Positions 13,618 to 15,509 of a stretch of 15,509 nt of DNA are shown here, piece by piece. The notes beneath the pieces were generated by a model. It worked only from the letters and a program-made list of their open reading frames with translations. It was not told where the DNA came from and did not search any database. The DNA comes from Stomatobaculum sp. (GTDB lineage Bacteria > Bacillota_A > Clostridia > Lachnospirales > Lachnospiraceae). The stretch is taken from assembly GCA_017449925.1 (NCBI GenBank), contig JAFSYO010000184.1:1-15509 (forward strand), in the 5' to 3' direction. Positions within the stretch are counted from its first letter, which is position 1, and the number at the start of each line of letters is the position of its first letter. Made by a program: the position numbers and the translations under genes.

Positions 13618-15509
13618 ATGGCGGATCAAAAGACCAACAAAGAAGCTCAGGAGATCGACGTTACTTCGCTGGACAGCGAACTTGCGGCGGCGAAGACTCT
13701 TGAGGAAGGCAAGGGCGATCTCTTTATTAAAGCGGCCGCCGTCTTCGCCTTCTGCATGACCCTGTTCCATGTCTGGACAGGATTCCACGGGCTGTACGAC
13801 TATGTCACCCAGAGAGGCATCCATCTCGCCTTTGCGCTGACATTGATCCTTCTGACACAGCCGCTCTACAAACACTGCTTCAAAGACAAATTCGCTGGGA
13901 GCAAAGGGTTCCGCGCTATATGCCGTATCATCGATATTGCCATGATCGTACTCGTATGGGTCTCTGTCGTCATGGCAATGGACGAGGTGCATCATCTGAC
14001 GGAGCGTCTCAGCAAAACGACCTGGAAGGCGACCTTCGCCGGAGCAGCGCTGGCCCTGATCGTCCTGGAGTGCGCCCGCCGCACCCTGGGCTACATCATG
14101 CCGATCCTTTCGCTGATCTTCGTCGCCTACGCGCTGGCCGGCCCGAACCTTCCGATGGCTATCGCGCACCGCGGCTATTCCATTCAGCGTATCTGTAAGT
14201 TCCTTGCCACGGACCTTGACGGTCTGTTCGGCACCACAATGAGCGTCTCGGCATCCGTTATCTTCATGTTCGTCATGTTCGGCGCTTTCCTGGAGGCATC
14301 CGGATGCTCTGATTTCATCAACAAGATTGCGATCTCGCTGACCGGTAAGATCAAGTCCGGTCCGGCGCTTTCCGCAGTTGTGGCCTCCGGCCTGATGGGA
14401 TCCATCAACGGCTCCGCAGTCGCCAACGTCGTTGGAACCGGTACCTTTACTATCCCGCTGATGAAGTCCCGCGGATACAAGCCGCAGTTCGCCGGCGGCG
14501 TCGAATCCGTGGCCTCCACCGGAGGACAGATCCTTCCGCCGGTCATGGGCTCCGGCGCGTTCCTGATGGTCGCTTTCACAGAGCAGAAGTACATCGCCAT
14601 CGTCATCGCGGCGGTGATCCCCGCGCTCCTTTACTATTGGGGCTGCGCGGTTGCAGTCATCACCCAGTCTGAACTCATCGACATCACCATGATGGACGAG
14701 AAGGACATACCGAAGACGAAGGACGTCCTGAAGGACGGATGGATCTATCTCGTGATCCTCGGCATCCTGATCGTGGCACTGCTGGTCATCCAGCTTTCGC
14801 CGCTTTATTCCGCCCTGTGGGCGACGGTCTCCGTGCCTGTGGTCATGCTCTTTGACAAAAAGAAACGCTTTACCTTTAAGAACATACCCTCAGCCATGGT
14901 GAAGTCCGGATTCTCGGCCATGTCCATCGTCATCGGCTGCGCCTGCGCCGGCATCGTGGTCGGCATGGTCTCCCTTACCGGTATCGGCGTGATCTTCGGC
15001 GACATGATGATCCAGCTCGCGCACAGCATGCTGTTCCCGTCGCTGCTCTTCACAGCCATCACCTGCATCATCCTCGGCATGGGCCTGCCCACGACCGCGG
15101 CTTATGTCATCGCGGCATCCATCCTTGCTCCGTCGCTGATCAAGCTGGGACTCACACCGCTGACCTCCCACCTGTTCGTGTTCTACTTCGCCTGCCTGTC
15201 CGCCATTACGCCCCCGGTCGCCCTTGCGGCCTACGCCGGCGCCGGCATCGCAAAATGCAGTCCCATGGCGACTGCGGTGGAAGCGTGCAAACTGGGCTTC
15301 GCCGGCTTCATTGTCCCCTTTGCCTTCTGCTACAGCCCGGCCATGATGATGAACGGCACCCCGATCGAGGTCATCACCGTCTTCCTGTCCGCTTTCATTG
15401 GCGTCTCGGTCATCTCCTCCGGTTTTCAGGGATGGCTGTTCTGGAAATTGAATATCATTGAGCGCATCATCTTCATCGCTGCCGGTCTGCTGATGTTCAT
15501 CCCCGGCTC
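13618..15509 (+). CDS. TRAP transporter permease, fused DctQM (TAXI type), 3' truncated
   Basis: This is the membrane part of the TRAP importer, which uses an ion gradient to take up the solute delivered by the upstream lipoprotein. 630 residues lie in the window and the frame is still open at its end; family members are usually about 630-700, so little is missing. Residues 1-35 are cytoplasmic; about four helices to residue 190 form the DctQ-like part, fused to a DctM-like part. DctM motifs are GSINGSAVANVVGTGTFTIP (from residue 261), GLPTTAAY (489-496) and SAITPPVALAAYAGAGIAK (Pro532-Pro533). The ATG is preceded by AAAGGA about 8 bases upstream. The 108-base gap from the lipoprotein is filled mostly by the stem-loop, and no separate promoter is evident. 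Confidence 0.93.
   Translation, partial: MADQKTNKEAQEIDVTSLDSELAAAKTLEEGKGDLFIKAAAVFAFCMTLFHVWTGFHGLYDYVTQRGIHLAFALTLILLTQPLYKHCFKDKFAGSKGFRAICRIIDIAMIVLVWVSVVMAMDEVHHLTERLSKTTWKATFAGAALALIVLECARRTLGYIMPILSLIFVAYALAGPNLPMAIAHRGYSIQRICKFLATDLDGLFGTTMSVSASVIFMFVMFGAFLEASGCSDFINKIAISLTGKIKSGPALSAVVASGLMGSINGSAVANVVGTGTFTIPLMKSRGYKPQFAGGVESVASTGGQILPPVMGSGAFLMVAFTEQKYIAIVIAAVIPALLYYWGCAVAVITQSELIDITMMDEKDIPKTKDVLKDGWIYLVILGILIVALLVIQLSPLYSALWATVSVPVVMLFDKKKRFTFKNIPSAMVKSGFSAMSIVIGCACAGIVVGMVSLTGIGVIFGDMMIQLAHSMLFPSLLFTAITCIILGMGLPTTAAYVIAASILAPSLIKLGLTPLTSHLFVFYFACLSAITPPVALAAYAGAGIAKCSPMATAVEACKLGFAGFIVPFAFCYSPAMMMNGTPIEVITVFLSAFIGVSVISSGFQGWLFWKLNIIERIIFIAAGLLMFIPG

Noticed and set aside
1..15509. 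CRISPR array, toxin-antitoxin pair, phage or transposon genes
   Set aside because: Checked by eye on both strands: no regularly spaced repeats, no transposase or integrase, no small toxin-antitoxin gene pair; the gene content is housekeeping plus transport.

Overview
The window reads as chromosomal DNA from a GC-rich member of the Clostridia, most likely Lachnospiraceae-like. This is inferred from the gene set and order (secA-prfB-hom-tsaE-tsaB-rimI-RNase Z-tsaD-ispD), strong AGGAGG-type ribosome binding sites, a tRNA without an encoded CCA end, and a TAXI-type TRAP transporter whose lipoprotein has an Ala/Thr-rich linker. All protein genes lie on the + strand; the only - strand gene I can support is one tRNA.

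Layout. 1-1447: the end of a zinc/manganese-type ABC importer (ATPase missing its first residues, then the permease). 1536-5330: secA (Sec translocase motor) and prfB (release factor 2, with no programmed frameshift). 5397-7012: hom (homoserine dehydrogenase) overlapping tsaE by ATGA. 7115-10378: tsaB, rimI, an RNase Z-like metallo-hydrolase and tsaD, a tRNA t6A-modification and RNA/ribosome-maturation cluster. 10455-11162: ispD (MEP isoprenoid pathway), followed by an intrinsic terminator. 11270-11451: a - strand tRNA-Ser(UGA) with its own terminator and a near-consensus promoter. 11488-12275: a two-gene iron-sulfur module (small 2x[4Fe-4S] ferredoxin plus a membrane Fe-S protein with CX3CGRGQ and CX2CP motifs) of unknown function. 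12276-12447: an AT-rich regulatory region with a consensus promoter. 12448-15509: a TAXI substrate-binding lipoprotein, a strong stem-loop, and a fused DctQM TRAP permease cut by the window end.

How the parts relate. TsaE, TsaB and TsaD are three of the four bacterial proteins for t6A synthesis; TsaC/TsaC2 is not here. RimI commonly travels with tsaB/tsaD. The RNase Z-like enzyme fits an organism whose tRNAs, like the tRNA-Ser here, end at the discriminator base and need 3' trimming before CCA addition. The TAXI lipoprotein and the fused permease form one sodium- or proton-driven uptake system, with a stem-loop between them that probably makes the binding protein more abundant than the permease.

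Most of the window is ordinary housekeeping sequence and I see no clear new defence or mobile system. The parts worth a second look are the Fe-S pair, the regulatory architecture of the TRAP operon, a terminator-like hairpin facing backwards between tsaD and ispD, and sequence departures in RimI, RNase Z and the Hom ACT domain.
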